This document shows, piece after piece, positions 1 to 8,233 of a stretch of 64,000 nucleotides of DNA. The translations under genes were made by a program, and so were the position numbers. Position 1 is the first letter of the stretch, and every line of letters begins with the position of its first letter. A model generated the notes under the pieces. That model saw nothing but the letters and a program-made list of their open reading frames with translations, ran no database searches and was not told where the DNA came from. The DNA lies in the NCBI GenBank assembly GCA_944381405.1, contig CALWLA010000008.1, positions 1-64,000 of the forward strand. Direction: 5' to 3'. Source of the stretch: an uncultured Lachnospiraceae bacterium. GTDB lineage: Bacteria > Bacillota > Clostridia > Lachnospirales > Lachnospiraceae.

Positions 1-81
1 ATAGGCCGAGGGCTTATCCGCATTGCTTTCCTTTGGTTCATTCCTTTCATTCGGTATTCGGTTTTTGAGGTATTTTCAGAG

Positions 82-108
82 AAAAGCAGCTTAAAAGGCT
101 GCTTTTTT
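82..108 (+). terminator. Rho-independent terminator of an upstream gene
   Basis: AAAGCAGC and GCTGCTTT form a stem around a short loop and are followed by a T run. It probably ends a transcript entering from the left. Nothing else recognisable lies in bases 1-128. Confidence 0.8.
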
Positions 109-128
109 GCTATCAAAAAAACAAAACG

Positions 129-743
129 ATGAAAGCTACCTATATAAATATGAAAAAAAGCCTGTCTCCCAATGCGGTGACCTATTGCCTCATGGGGGTA
201 AATCTTCTTTATTTTCTGTTCCTGACCCTTCATGGCAGGACGGAATACGATATGGACCTGATGCTGTGCTACGGCGCTGTGTACGAGCCCCTGATCTTTC
301 AGGAGCATCAGTATTACAGACTGCTGACCGCCTGCTTTATGCACTTTGGAATCGAGCATCTGGTCAACAACATGCTGGTACTGTTTGTCACCGGCGGATA
401 TCTGGAGCAGGCCCTGGGGCATGTGCGGTATCTGATCCTGTATCTTGCGGCAGGGGTCCTGGCGAACCTGATCTCCTGTTTCTGGAATGCAGGACTGGGG
501 GAGGCGGTGGTCTCCGCCGGCGCCAGCGGCGCAGTCTTTGCCGTGGTAGGAGGGCTGCTCTGGGTCGCTCTACGGAACCGGGGCAGACTGGGAAACCTGA
601 CCCTGCGGCAGCTTCTGATCATGGCCGTGCTGAGCTTCTATCTGGGCTTTACCGAAGGCGGCGTGGATAACGCGGCGCATCTTGGGGGCCTCGTCTCCGG
701 ATTCCTTCTGGCGATTTTTTTATATTGGCCGAAAAAAGACTGA
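129..743 (+). CDS. Rhomboid family intramembrane serine protease
   Basis: Polytopic membrane protein of 204 aa, the size of a minimal six-helix bacterial rhomboid. The GASGA motif supplies the presumed nucleophile Ser133 and the DNAAHLGG motif supplies the general base His184. The H-x-x-x-N signature of TM2 is visible as EHLVNN (residues 76-81). Members of this family cleave transmembrane substrates within the bilayer; the substrate here cannot be inferred. No good Shine-Dalgarno precedes the ATG at 129, and the ATG at 150 (MKKSLSPN) is an alternative start. It follows a terminator and is separated by about 100 bp from the DUF4349 gene, so it may be monocistronic. Confidence 0.92.
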   Translation: MKATYINMKKSLSPNAVTYCLMGVNLLYFLFLTLHGRTEYDMDLMLCYGAVYEPLIFQEHQYYRLLTACFMHFGIEHLVNNMLVLFVTGGYLEQALGHVRYLILYLAAGVLANLISCFWNAGLGEAVVSAGASGAVFAVVGGLLWVALRNRGRLGNLTLRQLLIMAVLSFYLGFTEGGVDNAAHLGGLVSGFLLAIFLYWPKKD

Positions 744-844
744 AAGCTTTCCCTCGTTTTCTTCGTATTATAGACATAAAAGGATGAACTGTTGATGTTC
801 GAAAGGATACCACAGCTTTTTATGGAGAAAACGGGGGTGATCTT

Positions 845-1876
845 ATGAGGAAGCTGCATTATCTGCTGGCTGCCGCCATCGGTATGACGTTGCTCCTTTC
901 CGGCTGCGGCGGAGCTGAAAGCGCCGGGTCTGCAGTATCGGAGGCTGCCATGGACAGCGGAGGGGCTTTGATCCAGGAAACGGCTGCCGCCGCGTCACAG
1001 CCAAGGGCGGTTGCTGCATCTGAAGGAACCGGATCAGAGCAGAAGCTCCTGGCGCCGGAGGAGGCAGCCTCCGGGGACGCTGGGGATGAGCTGTCTCTGG
1101 AAAGAAAGCTGATCAAAAATGTCAGCCTGGATGCGGAGACCACGGAGTTCAACCAGCTTTTGGAGCTGGTGAACAGACGGGTGGAGGAGCTGGGCGGCTA
1201 CATCGAGCAGATGGACAGCCATGCTCCTTCTGGAAGCGATTCCGCGGGAGAGCGCTCCGCTTACATCGACGCCCGTATCCCGGCGGACCGGCTGGAGGAA
1301 TTTATGGATACGGCCCTGGAGGGCGCCCATATCACCTATAGAAGCGAGACCGTAACGGATGTGACCCTCCAGTATACGGATCTGGAATCCCGGCAGAAGG
1401 TCCTCAGGATCGAACAGGACAGGCTCATGGAGCTGTTGGCTGAGGCAGAAAGCTCGGAGGCCCTGATCGCTCTGGAGCAGAGGCTTTCAGAGATCCGGTA
1501 CGAGCTGGAGAGCCTGGAATCCCAGCTGCGGGTTTACGATAATCAGGTCAGCTACAGCACGGTCTCCATCAGTCTCCGGGAGGTGTCCACCTTGTCTCCG
1601 GATGCGGGAAGCGGCTTTCTTGACCAGCTGCAGACGGGCTTTCAGAAAAACGTAAGGACAATGTTAAATTTCTTACGAAATGCTGTCCTTTTCCTGCTGA
1701 CAGGCCTTCCGATGCTTTTGCCGGTTGCGATTATGGTCATTTTAGTATATAGTATCCATAAACGGCGCATTTTGGGCAGGAGGAGATCCGGCCCGGAGCC
1801 GAATAAGGATATGGAGAAAGCAGACCGCCGGCATGCAGATGACGAGGCAGGAAAAACTGAATTTCATCGCAGCTAA
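845..1876 (+). CDS. DUF4349 domain lipoprotein
   Basis: Predicted lipoprotein of 343 aa. An N-terminal signal ends in the lipobox LLSGC with Cys21 as lipid attachment site. A low-complexity Ala/Ser/Glu linker (about 22-90) is followed by the DUF4349 region. That region contains a long Glu/Leu-rich coiled coil (about 180-235), typical of the family. A C-terminal hydrophobic helix (about 280-305) and a basic tail follow, so the protein may be anchored at both ends. A strong GGGGGTGAT ribosome site precedes the ATG. Its 3' end overlaps the next gene, an ECF sigma factor, by 44 bp, which indicates translational coupling and a shared envelope-sensing role. The molecular function of DUF4349 is not known to me. 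Confidence 0.88.
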   Translation: MRKLHYLLAAAIGMTLLLSGCGGAESAGSAVSEAAMDSGGALIQETAAAASQPRAVAASEGTGSEQKLLAPEEAASGDAGDELSLERKLIKNVSLDAETTEFNQLLELVNRRVEELGGYIEQMDSHAPSGSDSAGERSAYIDARIPADRLEEFMDTALEGAHITYRSETVTDVTLQYTDLESRQKVLRIEQDRLMELLAEAESSEALIALEQRLSEIRYELESLESQLRVYDNQVSYSTVSISLREVSTLSPDAGSGFLDQLQTGFQKNVRTMLNFLRNAVLFLLTGLPMLLPVAIMVILVYSIHKRRILGRRRSGPEPNKDMEKADRRHADDEAGKTEFHRS

Positions 1877-2396
1877 TTACATGAGAGCTATGTGGACAAA
1901 GGCCTATAGCGTTATTTCCGACGCCCACGAGGCGGAGGACGCCTGTCAGGAAGCTTTCATCAAGATCATCCGGGTCATCGACCAGGTGGAGGATGTTACG
2001 GAGCTGCGGGCAAAGGCGCTTTGCTGCATCATCGCCAAAAATGCCGCCATCGACCTGGCCCGAAGGAACAAGCGCACAACGCCAGCCGAGGAGGGCTTCA
2101 TCGATTTTGAGGCGGAGGCCCCGGAGCACGAGAGCCCGGAGGCGGTGGCAGCCTCCAACGAAGGGGTCGCCAAGCTTTCCGAGATGATCGACCGGCTGCC
2201 GGAAACCTACCGGGACGTGCTGAAACTCAGGTGCCTCTATGAGCTGAGCGCCGAGCAGACGGCAGAAATCTTGAAAACGAACGCCAATACAGTGAACATC
2301 AGGCTGTCGAGAGCCAGACGGCTGTTGAAGACCATGATGGAAGAAGATACCGCAGAGGAACCCGCGGAAGAAACGGATGCGGAACAGGAAAAATAA
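1833..2396 (+). CDS. ECF-type RNA polymerase sigma factor
   Basis: Sigma-70 family protein of 187 aa. Region 2 (about residues 12-75) carries the core-binding sequence DAHEAEDACQEAFIKI. Region 4 (about 110-165) has the helix-turn-helix LPETYRDVLKLRCLYELSAEQTAEI split by a typical turn. The acidic C-terminal tail is unusual but short. The start at 1833 lies inside the preceding lipoprotein gene; a second ATG at 1839 is possible. The next gene (2418) begins 21 bp downstream and encodes a single-pass membrane protein. The natural reading is a sigma factor with a membrane partner that restrains it. The ECF subgroup cannot be assigned by eye. Confidence 0.9.
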   Translation: MQMTRQEKLNFIAANYMRAMWTKAYSVISDAHEAEDACQEAFIKIIRVIDQVEDVTELRAKALCCIIAKNAAIDLARRNKRTTPAEEGFIDFEAEAPEHESPEAVAASNEGVAKLSEMIDRLPETYRDVLKLRCLYELSAEQTAEILKTNANTVNIRLSRARRLLKTMMEEDTAEEPAEETDAEQEK

Positions 2397-2417
2397 TCAG
2401 GAAAGGGAGGGCGGAAC

Positions 2418-4154
2418 ATGTCAGATAAAAATATGCAGAAACCGGATCATGACAGCTTTGATGAACTGCTGAAATCCGCTCTTTCCGAAAAGATAGAAGA
2501 GGAGATTCCCGAGAAGGAGGATACGGAGTATTCTTTTTCCGAGGAATTTCTGACAGGCATTGCGGAATCCATCGAAAATGCCGACAGCATCGCTGTGGCT
2601 GAGGAACGCCATGGACGGTCCCGCCGCAAGCGTCCTGAGGGAGAAAAGGTTTCCCAGGACAAGGCCCAGAGCGCCCAGGAGGCCATGAACGGAAAGATCA
2701 TTCCCCTGGCCGGATTGGGCAGACACAAAAGGATGATCGTCAACGCCGCATCCCTGCTGATCGTGCTGGGACTGGGCGTGTTCATCGTAAAGGAAGGCGG
2801 CATCCGTTTTGCCGGATCCTCCGCAGAGCAGGCCAATACAGAGGCGGCAGCGGAGACCCCGGAAGCGGGGCAGCCATCGGCAGCCGCTTATCAGGCGGAA
2901 ACAGCTCCGGAGGAGGACGCAGTCGGGGAGACGGGAGCTTCCCGGGAAGCCTTGCAGGATTCCGGGGAAACCGAAGGAACCCAGGCCTTGAACCAAGAGC
3001 CGGAAAGCAGCTACACCGCAGACACGAGAGCTGCGGACACAGGCGATACAGAAGAAGCGGACAGAGGTGGTTCCTCGGGAAGCCGGACAGACCGTGACGG
3101 CGATGATGCCGAGGGAGAGGGCTCCGGAAGCTCCTCCGTAAGAGAGACCGCATCCAGCAGCCGTCAGAGTACGAGCGGTTCAGGATCTTCCACCAGCAGC
3201 CGTCAGAGCAACAGCTCAGGGTCTTCCACCAGCGGCCGCCAGAGTAGCAGCTCAGGATCTTCAACCGGCAGCCGCCAGAGCAGCTCCGGTTCCTCTACAG
3301 GAAGCCGAAATTCCGGCAGCACCTCCGGGGGAAGCTCCTCCGGGACATCCGGAAGGACCTCCGGCACTTCAGGTCAGAGAGAAACCACGGCAGCCCCGGC
3401 CCAGACTGGTCAGACGGGAGCTGCAGCAGCTGATACAGGCGCAGGCTCCACTGTAGCCGGAACGACAACAGGTACCCAGGCAGTGGAGGGAGCAGGTTCC
3501 GGAACCGGCACAGCTGCAGGGACCACAGCAGAAAACGGAACAGCCGCCACCACGGCGGCGGCAGAGATGCAGGAATCTCAGGCGGCGGGCACAGCGCCCG
3601 GAGCGCTTCCGGAGACCGGTCTTGCCAACCCCATCGTGCCTGTCCTGAATGCAGAGGCTCTCTGGGAGCTTCTGGAGATCCGAATCGACGTGCCGGAAGA
3701 ACTGCTGGCCCAGGAGACAGACAGCCAGAAACCCCAGTACAACGCCATCGGCGGAGAGACTGCGGAGATTCGTTACGAAAGCAAAGCCCTGGAAGAGGAG
3801 GTCATCTACCGCGCCATGAAGGCAGAGCGGGGAGAGGATCCCAGCGGCGTTTATTATGTATTCGATCCCGCCAGGGAAGAGTCCTTTACCTCTACGGTGT
3901 CCACCAAGGACGGCCAGCTGCGGCGGGTGGAATTCCTGTTGCGCCGCACGGCAGGCGCAGCGCCGGACGGCACCCTGGTGACCTGGACCATAGACCGTAC
4001 CAATTACAGCCTGTGGGTAGCGCCCTCCTCCGGAAAGGAAACGGAGATCAAGAACGAGGCAAAGGCGCTTCTGGAGGCCGCCTGGGAGGATGCGCTGGAA
4101 GATTTCACTGTCAGCGATCTGGAACAGCTGAAGCCTGACGGACCCCAGGGCTAA
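2418..4154 (+). CDS. Single-pass membrane protein with Ser/Gly/Thr-rich stalk; possible anti-sigma partner
   Basis: Protein of 578 aa that I do not recognise as a named family. An acidic and basic cytoplasmic segment (about 1-104) precedes one transmembrane helix (about 106-125). A very long low-complexity extracytoplasmic stalk (about 130-400) follows. Its core is an array of short SSGSSTGSRQS-like units, visible in the DNA as imperfect repeats between about 3130 and 3330. A folded-looking C-terminal domain (about 405-578) ends the protein. The topology and the position directly after an ECF sigma factor suggest a membrane sensor or anti-sigma factor, but I see no zinc-binding HxxxCxxC motif. 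The function is therefore inference from context. A strong GGGAGGG site precedes the ATG. Confidence 0.75.
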   Translation: MSDKNMQKPDHDSFDELLKSALSEKIEEEIPEKEDTEYSFSEEFLTGIAESIENADSIAVAEERHGRSRRKRPEGEKVSQDKAQSAQEAMNGKIIPLAGLGRHKRMIVNAASLLIVLGLGVFIVKEGGIRFAGSSAEQANTEAAAETPEAGQPSAAAYQAETAPEEDAVGETGASREALQDSGETEGTQALNQEPESSYTADTRAADTGDTEEADRGGSSGSRTDRDGDDAEGEGSGSSSVRETASSSRQSTSGSGSSTSSRQSNSSGSSTSGRQSSSSGSSTGSRQSSSGSSTGSRNSGSTSGGSSSGTSGRTSGTSGQRETTAAPAQTGQTGAAAADTGAGSTVAGTTTGTQAVEGAGSGTGTAAGTTAENGTAATTAAAEMQESQAAGTAPGALPETGLANPIVPVLNAEALWELLEIRIDVPEELLAQETDSQKPQYNAIGGETAEIRYESKALEEEVIYRAMKAERGEDPSGVYYVFDPAREESFTSTVSTKDGQLRRVEFLLRRTAGAAPDGTLVTWTIDRTNYSLWVAPSSGKETEIKNEAKALLEAAWEDALEDFTVSDLEQLKPDGPQG

Positions 4155-4198
4155 AAATCAGGGGCAAAAAGAAATATCTATCCCAATGATGAAACGAC

Positions 4199-4238
4199 AA
4201 AACGGAGCCGAGGCAATGATGCCGGCTCCGTTTTCTGG
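4199..4238. terminator. Bidirectional rho-independent terminator
   Basis: AAAACGGAGCCG pairs with CGGCTCCGTTTT around a 12-nt loop. Both ends are T-rich on the relevant strand, so it can stop the sigma/stalk-protein operon from the left and the DUF5662 gene from the right. Confidence 0.88.
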
Positions 4239-4257
4239 TGCGTCTGGCGGGACGGGA

Positions 4258-4878
4258 TCACTCCAGAGGCTCATGGCTCAGGCCAAGGCTTTCCGCCGTA
4301 TAATCCAGATCCTTGGTCTTTTTCAGAAGGGACCGCAGCCAGGCAAAGGAAGCGGCCTCCCCTTCGTCCCGCATCAGGATCAGGGCCTTTTCCAGGACGG
4401 CTCTGGTGTCCGGGTGCATGATGACCCGGGAGCGGGTGCGGACGTAGTAATTCCAGGCGTCCGCCTGGGTATAATCCTCTCCGTGATAGGCCTTGCAGGC
4501 TGCCCGCCGGTCGCAGACCATCTCCGCCACATAGCGCAGGGGCATCTTGCAGCCGAAGGCGGTCTCCGGCGTCATGGCGGAAAAATCGATCCAGTATTCA
4601 AAATGATGGCGGTTCCGTCCCTTGTGGTGCAGCCAGGCTCTGGAACAGCCGAAAAGCTCCCGCTCCACCGCGTTGGGCGAACGGTATCCCTCATAATACC
4701 GGACGCTGGAAATAAATTCCGCAGGAGAAAATTTCGACAGATCGTGCAGGATGCCCTGCCGGTAAAGTCCCAGACGAAAGCACCCCTCCGCCACATATTT
4801 TTTATGGGTCAGGACCGTCCGGAGATGCCCGGACAGTCTCTGGGAAAAGGATTTGGTTTGATAAGCATAAGTTTTCAT
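4258..4878 (-). CDS. DUF5662 family protein
   Basis: Soluble protein of 206 aa that matches my memory of the DUF5662 family in Firmicutes. The motif ILHDLSKFSPAEF (about residues 43-55) and the later HH pairs (LHHKGRNRHHFEYW) resemble metal-binding HD-type phosphohydrolase signatures, so a metal-dependent hydrolase is possible but unproven. The gene is divergent from the osmoprotectant operon and converges on the terminator at 4199-4238. A weak AAGG precedes the start, with an AT-rich, TATGAT-containing segment immediately upstream. Confidence 0.8.
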   Translation of the reverse strand: MKTYAYQTKSFSQRLSGHLRTVLTHKKYVAEGCFRLGLYRQGILHDLSKFSPAEFISSVRYYEGYRSPNAVERELFGCSRAWLHHKGRNRHHFEYWIDFSAMTPETAFGCKMPLRYVAEMVCDRRAACKAYHGEDYTQADAWNYYVRTRSRVIMHPDTRAVLEKALILMRDEGEAASFAWLRSLLKKTKDLDYTAESLGLSHEPLE

Positions 4879-4917
4879 GGCCTTATCATAACATATTTTT
4901 ATAAAAAGTTGGAGGGC

Positions 4918-4946
4918 TTGACGGAGCGGGATAAGGCTTGTATGAT
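4918..4946 (+). promoter_or_regulatory. Sigma-A promoter of the osmoprotectant operon
   Basis: TTGACG, a 17-bp spacer and TATGAT lie 34 bp upstream of the permease start codon at 4980. This implies that the operon starts with the permease and that no ATPase gene belongs in front of it here. Confidence 0.7.
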
Positions 4947-4979
4947 GGAGCGGGGAAACACTGAGGAGGATGAAAGTCT

Positions 4980-5621
4980 ATGGAAGTGCTGAAAATACTG
5001 ATGGACCGGCGGGAGTTTTTCCTGCAGTGTCTTTTGGAGCATATCCGGATCTCAGCCACGGCGGTGCTGATCGCCTCGGTGATCGGCATTGTGGTGGGCA
5101 TTTTTATCAGCTATCATAAAAAGTTTGAGACGCCGGTGCTGTCGGTGGTGAATGTGATCTATACGATCCCCTCCATCGCGCTGCTGGGCTTTTTGATCCC
5201 CTTTACGGGCATCGGAAACAAGACGGCCATTATCGCCCTGACGGTGTACGGCCTTCTGCCCATCGTCAGGACCACCCACACAGGCTTTACCACCCTGGAC
5301 CGCAGCATCCGGGAGGCGGCCATGAGTGCGGGGGCCTCCAACTGGCAGATCATCACCCAGATCGAACTGCCCATGGCCTTTCCGGTGATCATGAGCGGCT
5401 TCCGCAACATGGTGGTCATGGTCATCGCCATGGGAGGCATCGCCTCCTTTATCGGAGCAGGGGGCCTTGGCGTGGCGGTGTTCCGGGGTATTTCCACCTA
5501 CAACATGACTCTGACGGCGGCGGGTGCTCTGCTGATCGCCCTGTTTGCCCTGATTACGGACTGGCTTTTGGGCAAGGCGGAAAATGCTGTGAAAAAACGG
5601 CTCGGCATGGACGAGTCCTGA
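4980..5621 (+). CDS. Glycine betaine/carnitine/choline-type ABC transporter permease (OpuCB/ProW family)
   Basis: Inner-membrane permease of 213 aa, normal for OpuCB/OpuCD proteins. Five to six hydrophobic helices are visible. The cytoplasmic coupling loop has the EAA-like motif REAAMSAGASNWQII (about residues 105-120). It should form the translocation path for a compatible solute such as glycine betaine, choline or carnitine. The substrate-binding lipoprotein follows 30 bp downstream. The ATP-binding subunit normally encoded beside it is absent on both sides, so it must be supplied from elsewhere or the system is incomplete. Confidence 0.88.
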   Translation: MEVLKILMDRREFFLQCLLEHIRISATAVLIASVIGIVVGIFISYHKKFETPVLSVVNVIYTIPSIALLGFLIPFTGIGNKTAIIALTVYGLLPIVRTTHTGFTTLDRSIREAAMSAGASNWQIITQIELPMAFPVIMSGFRNMVVMVIAMGGIASFIGAGGLGVAVFRGISTYNMTLTAAGALLIALFALITDWLLGKAENAVKKRLGMDES

Positions 5622-5651
5622 AAATAGAAAAACGCAAAGGAGATAAAAAGG

Positions 5652-6545
5652 ATGTTGAAAAAAGGAAGACTGGTGCTGGCAGCCCTGGCTGCGGCCTCTG
5701 TACTGGGACTTTTTGGCTGCGGCAAGCAGGAGACGGTGATTCAGGTGGCGTCAAAGCCCATGACGGAATCCTATATCCTGACGGAGATGCTGAAGCAGCT
5801 CATCGAGCATGACACGGATTATACGGTGGAGATCACCAAGGGCGTAGGCGGCGGAACCACCAATATCGAACCAGCGCTGGAAAAGGGCGATTTTGACCTG
5901 TACCCGGAATATACCCGTACCGGCTGGCTGAATGTGCTGAAGATGCCGGAGATGGAAAAGGACGATGCGGTGCTCTTTGAAAAGCTGCAGGAGGGCTATG
6001 CGGAAAAGGGCCTGACCTGGGCAGGGCTCTACGGTTTTTCCAATACCTATGGGCTGGCCATGCGGAAGGACCGGGCAGAGGAGCTGGGCATTAAGACCTA
6101 TTCCGATCTGGCGGAAAAATCCGGGGAACTGATCTTTGGCGGCAATCCGGACTACCTGGAGCTGGAGACCGGCTACCCCAGGCTTTGCGAGGCCTATGGC
6201 ATGAGCTTCAAGGACACGAAGCAGATAGATATCGGCCTGAAGTATGAGGCCCTGGAAAACGGAGACGTGGATGTGATCAACGCCTTTACCACCGACGCCA
6301 AGCTGGCCTCCGAGGATCTGACGGTGCTGGAGGATGATCAGGTGTTCTTTGAGCGTTATGACGCCGGAACCGTGGTGCGGATGGATACCCTGGAGGAGAA
6401 TCCCCAGCTGGAGCCGGCCCTGAGAAAGATGGAGGGGCTCATCACCGAGTCGGAAATGCAGCAGCTGAACGCCAGAGTGGAAGCCGGCGAGGAGGATGCG
6501 GCAGTGGCAGAGGATTTCCTGACCCAGAAGGGGCTTCTGGACTAA
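5652..6545 (+). CDS. Osmoprotectant ABC transporter substrate-binding lipoprotein (OpuCC/OsmX-like)
   Basis: Extracytoplasmic binding protein of 297 aa. The signal ends in the lipobox LFGC (Cys23). The mature part has hallmarks of the OpuAC/ProX family: SKPMTESYILTEML near the N-terminus, VGGGTTNIEPALEKGDFDLYPEYTRTG in pieces, and the hinge GDVDVINAFTTDAKL (about 210-225). It should capture a quaternary ammonium solute and deliver it to the permease at 4980. An AAGGAGAT ribosome site precedes the ATG. The next gene begins 3 bp after its stop, so it shares the transcript. Confidence 0.88.
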   Translation: MLKKGRLVLAALAAASVLGLFGCGKQETVIQVASKPMTESYILTEMLKQLIEHDTDYTVEITKGVGGGTTNIEPALEKGDFDLYPEYTRTGWLNVLKMPEMEKDDAVLFEKLQEGYAEKGLTWAGLYGFSNTYGLAMRKDRAEELGIKTYSDLAEKSGELIFGGNPDYLELETGYPRLCEAYGMSFKDTKQIDIGLKYEALENGDVDVINAFTTDAKLASEDLTVLEDDQVFFERYDAGTVVRMDTLEENPQLEPALRKMEGLITESEMQQLNARVEAGEEDAAVAEDFLTQKGLLD

Positions 6546-6548
6546 CTT

Positions 6549-7565
6549 ATGGAAGAAAGAACAGAACAGAAAAAGGCTCTGCCGGAACCGACGGAGCTTC
6601 AGTTTACGGAATTTACCCCTGAGGATGTGGCCGGCCTTCGGGATTATTATCATCTGCGGCCAAACCGTTCCTGCGACAATTCGCCGCTGGATACTTATCT
6701 GTGGCAGGAATACTATGACATCCGGCGCTGCGTGGTAAACGAGGAAGCGGTGTTGATGGTGGACCAGGAGGCGGGAGAACTGGCAGGATGTATCCCCCTT
6801 TGCCGGGAGGAGCGGTTGCCGGAATACTTCCGGCTCCAGGAGCGGTATTTCAACGAGGTGCTGAAAAAGCCCTTTAAGATCTACTTTGCCGACGAAGCCG
6901 GGGTAAGTTTTCTGAAGGAACAGGGGCTTCTGGAGCATTACGAGATCCGGGAGGAAGAGGACCTGCGGGATTATCTGTATGAAGGGGACGCCTTAAGGAC
7001 CCTGGCAGGCCGGAAGCTGTCCAAAAAGCGGAACCATATCCACCGGTTTGAAAAGGAATACGAAGGCCGCTGGGAGTACCGGCCCCTGGGGCTTTCGCAA
7101 AAGGCGGAGATCCTGTCTTTTCTGACCGAATGGGAGCAGGGAAAGGACGCGGAAGGCGAAGGCCAGGGGATAGCTCCGGACGAGAGCAGTTATGACGCGC
7201 TGGAATCCCTTCACGCAGAGGTGGAGGGCGTGGAAGCCATCTTGAAATATCCCTGCGTGTTCCAGGAGGTCCGGGCCGGAGGAATCTATATCGACGGAAG
7301 GCTGCGGGCATTTTCTATGGGCACCTATAATCCCTATGAGGAGATGGCCATCATCGACATCGAAAAGGCGGATCCCGACATCGACGGCCTGTATCAGATG
7401 ATCAATCAGCAGTTTCTCCTGCATGCCTTTCCGGAGGCAAAGCTCGTGAACCGGGAGGACGACGTGGGACTGCCGGGGCTCCGGCGCTCCAAGCTGTCCT
7501 ATTATCCCATCGGATACGCCAGAAAATTTGCCCTTTATCAGAAGGATTTTCCGAAAGCACCATAA
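6549..7565 (+). CDS. DUF2156 (phosphatidylglycerol lysyltransferase-like) protein
   Basis: Soluble protein of 338 aa corresponding to the C-terminal catalytic fold of MprF-type lysyltransferases (DUF2156, GNAT-like) without their membrane domain. Supporting motifs are PNRSCDNSPLDTYLW near the N-terminus, KLSKKRNHIHRFEKEYEG (about 155-172) and the C-terminal NREDDVGLPGLRRSKLSY (about 298-315). Stand-alone members transfer aminoacyl groups, but the acceptor is generally unknown. It begins 3 bp after the osmoprotectant-binding protein and precedes a GNAT gene by 15 bp, so the four genes form one operon. A start at the same ATG seems firm because upstream coding leaves no room. Confidence 0.85.
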   Translation: MEERTEQKKALPEPTELQFTEFTPEDVAGLRDYYHLRPNRSCDNSPLDTYLWQEYYDIRRCVVNEEAVLMVDQEAGELAGCIPLCREERLPEYFRLQERYFNEVLKKPFKIYFADEAGVSFLKEQGLLEHYEIREEEDLRDYLYEGDALRTLAGRKLSKKRNHIHRFEKEYEGRWEYRPLGLSQKAEILSFLTEWEQGKDAEGEGQGIAPDESSYDALESLHAEVEGVEAILKYPCVFQEVRAGGIYIDGRLRAFSMGTYNPYEEMAIIDIEKADPDIDGLYQMINQQFLLHAFPEAKLVNREDDVGLPGLRRSKLSYYPIGYARKFALYQKDFPKAP

Positions 7566-7580
7566 GAAGACAGGAACGCG

Positions 7581-8087
7581 ATGGTCAGATTTTTGAAACA
7601 GGAAGAATATGGAAAGACCCGGGCCCTGAACGAACTGTGCTTTCCGGGAGAGGAGTTTGCCCGGGAGTACTATGACGAGGGGGGCATCCTGGAAAACCGG
7701 GTGATCGTAAAGGAACTGGATGGAAAGGTGGTGGCCCAGGCCCATCTGGCCCCCAGAAAGGCCTGGTACCGCAGGCCCGACGGAACCCCCTATTTTCAGC
7801 GGGTGGATTATATCCTGTGCGTGGCCACGGACCCGGCGTACCGTCACCGGGGATTTATGGATGAGGTGATGGAGCTGGCGATCCGGAAACTGCAGGAGGA
7901 GGGACAGCCCTGGACTTTCTTGATCGCCGTCAACAAGGAGATCTACCGGCACCTGGGCTTTGTGTACGACTGGACCTTCAATCCGGAGGAGGAAGATCTG
8001 CTGTATGCGGACGAGGGGCTGACGGAATGCTCCGCCAGGCTGTTGTGCGCAGAGCAGTTTGTAAAGCCGGAGCGGATCACGGAATGA
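7581..8087 (+). CDS. GNAT family N-acetyltransferase
   Basis: Protein of 168 aa. The acetyl-CoA-binding motif A is visible as VATDPAYRHRGFMDEVME (about residues 90-107), preceded by the beta-strand FQRVDYILCVA. The region ends with a motif typical of Eis-like N-terminal GNAT domains (VNKEIYRHLGF). The C-terminal half of larger Eis proteins is missing, so it is either a small GNAT or a shortened Eis relative. Substrate unknown. It is the last gene of the operon that starts at 4980 and is followed by a strong terminator. Confidence 0.82.
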   Translation: MVRFLKQEEYGKTRALNELCFPGEEFAREYYDEGGILENRVIVKELDGKVVAQAHLAPRKAWYRRPDGTPYFQRVDYILCVATDPAYRHRGFMDEVMELAIRKLQEEGQPWTFLIAVNKEIYRHLGFVYDWTFNPEEEDLLYADEGLTECSARLLCAEQFVKPERITE

Positions 8088-8124
8088 GCCGGGCAGTGCG
8101 GTACGGCACATATATGGATGAAGG

Positions 8125-8155
8125 AGCATCTGTCTTTCAGACAGGTGCTTTTTTT
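8125..8155 (+). terminator. Rho-independent terminator after the GNAT gene
   Basis: AGCATCTGTC pairs with GACAGGTGCT (one G-T pair) around a 5-nt loop and is followed by a run of seven T. Confidence 0.9.
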
Positions 8156-8156
8156 A

Positions 8157-8228
8157 CTGTGCGCCGCCAGGCGCACAGTTGAAAATGCCAGAGGCAGCGG
8201 GTAGGGAAAGCCGTTGCCTCTGGTTTTT
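8157..8228. terminator. Two further hairpins between convergent genes
   Basis: A perfect 9-bp stem (CTGTGCGCC with GGCGCACAG, 4-nt loop) at 8157-8178 is followed by CCAGAGGCA pairing with TGCCTCTGG at 8188-8223 and TTTTT. They separate the plus-strand operon from the minus-strand ATPase gene. The second can act as a back-up terminator for plus-strand transcription. Confidence 0.65.
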
Positions 8229-8233
8229 GATTT

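Noticed and set aside
3130-3370. CRISPR-like array
   Set aside because: The repeats are in frame with a long gene, have variable unit length and no unique spacers; they encode the Ser/Gly stalk.
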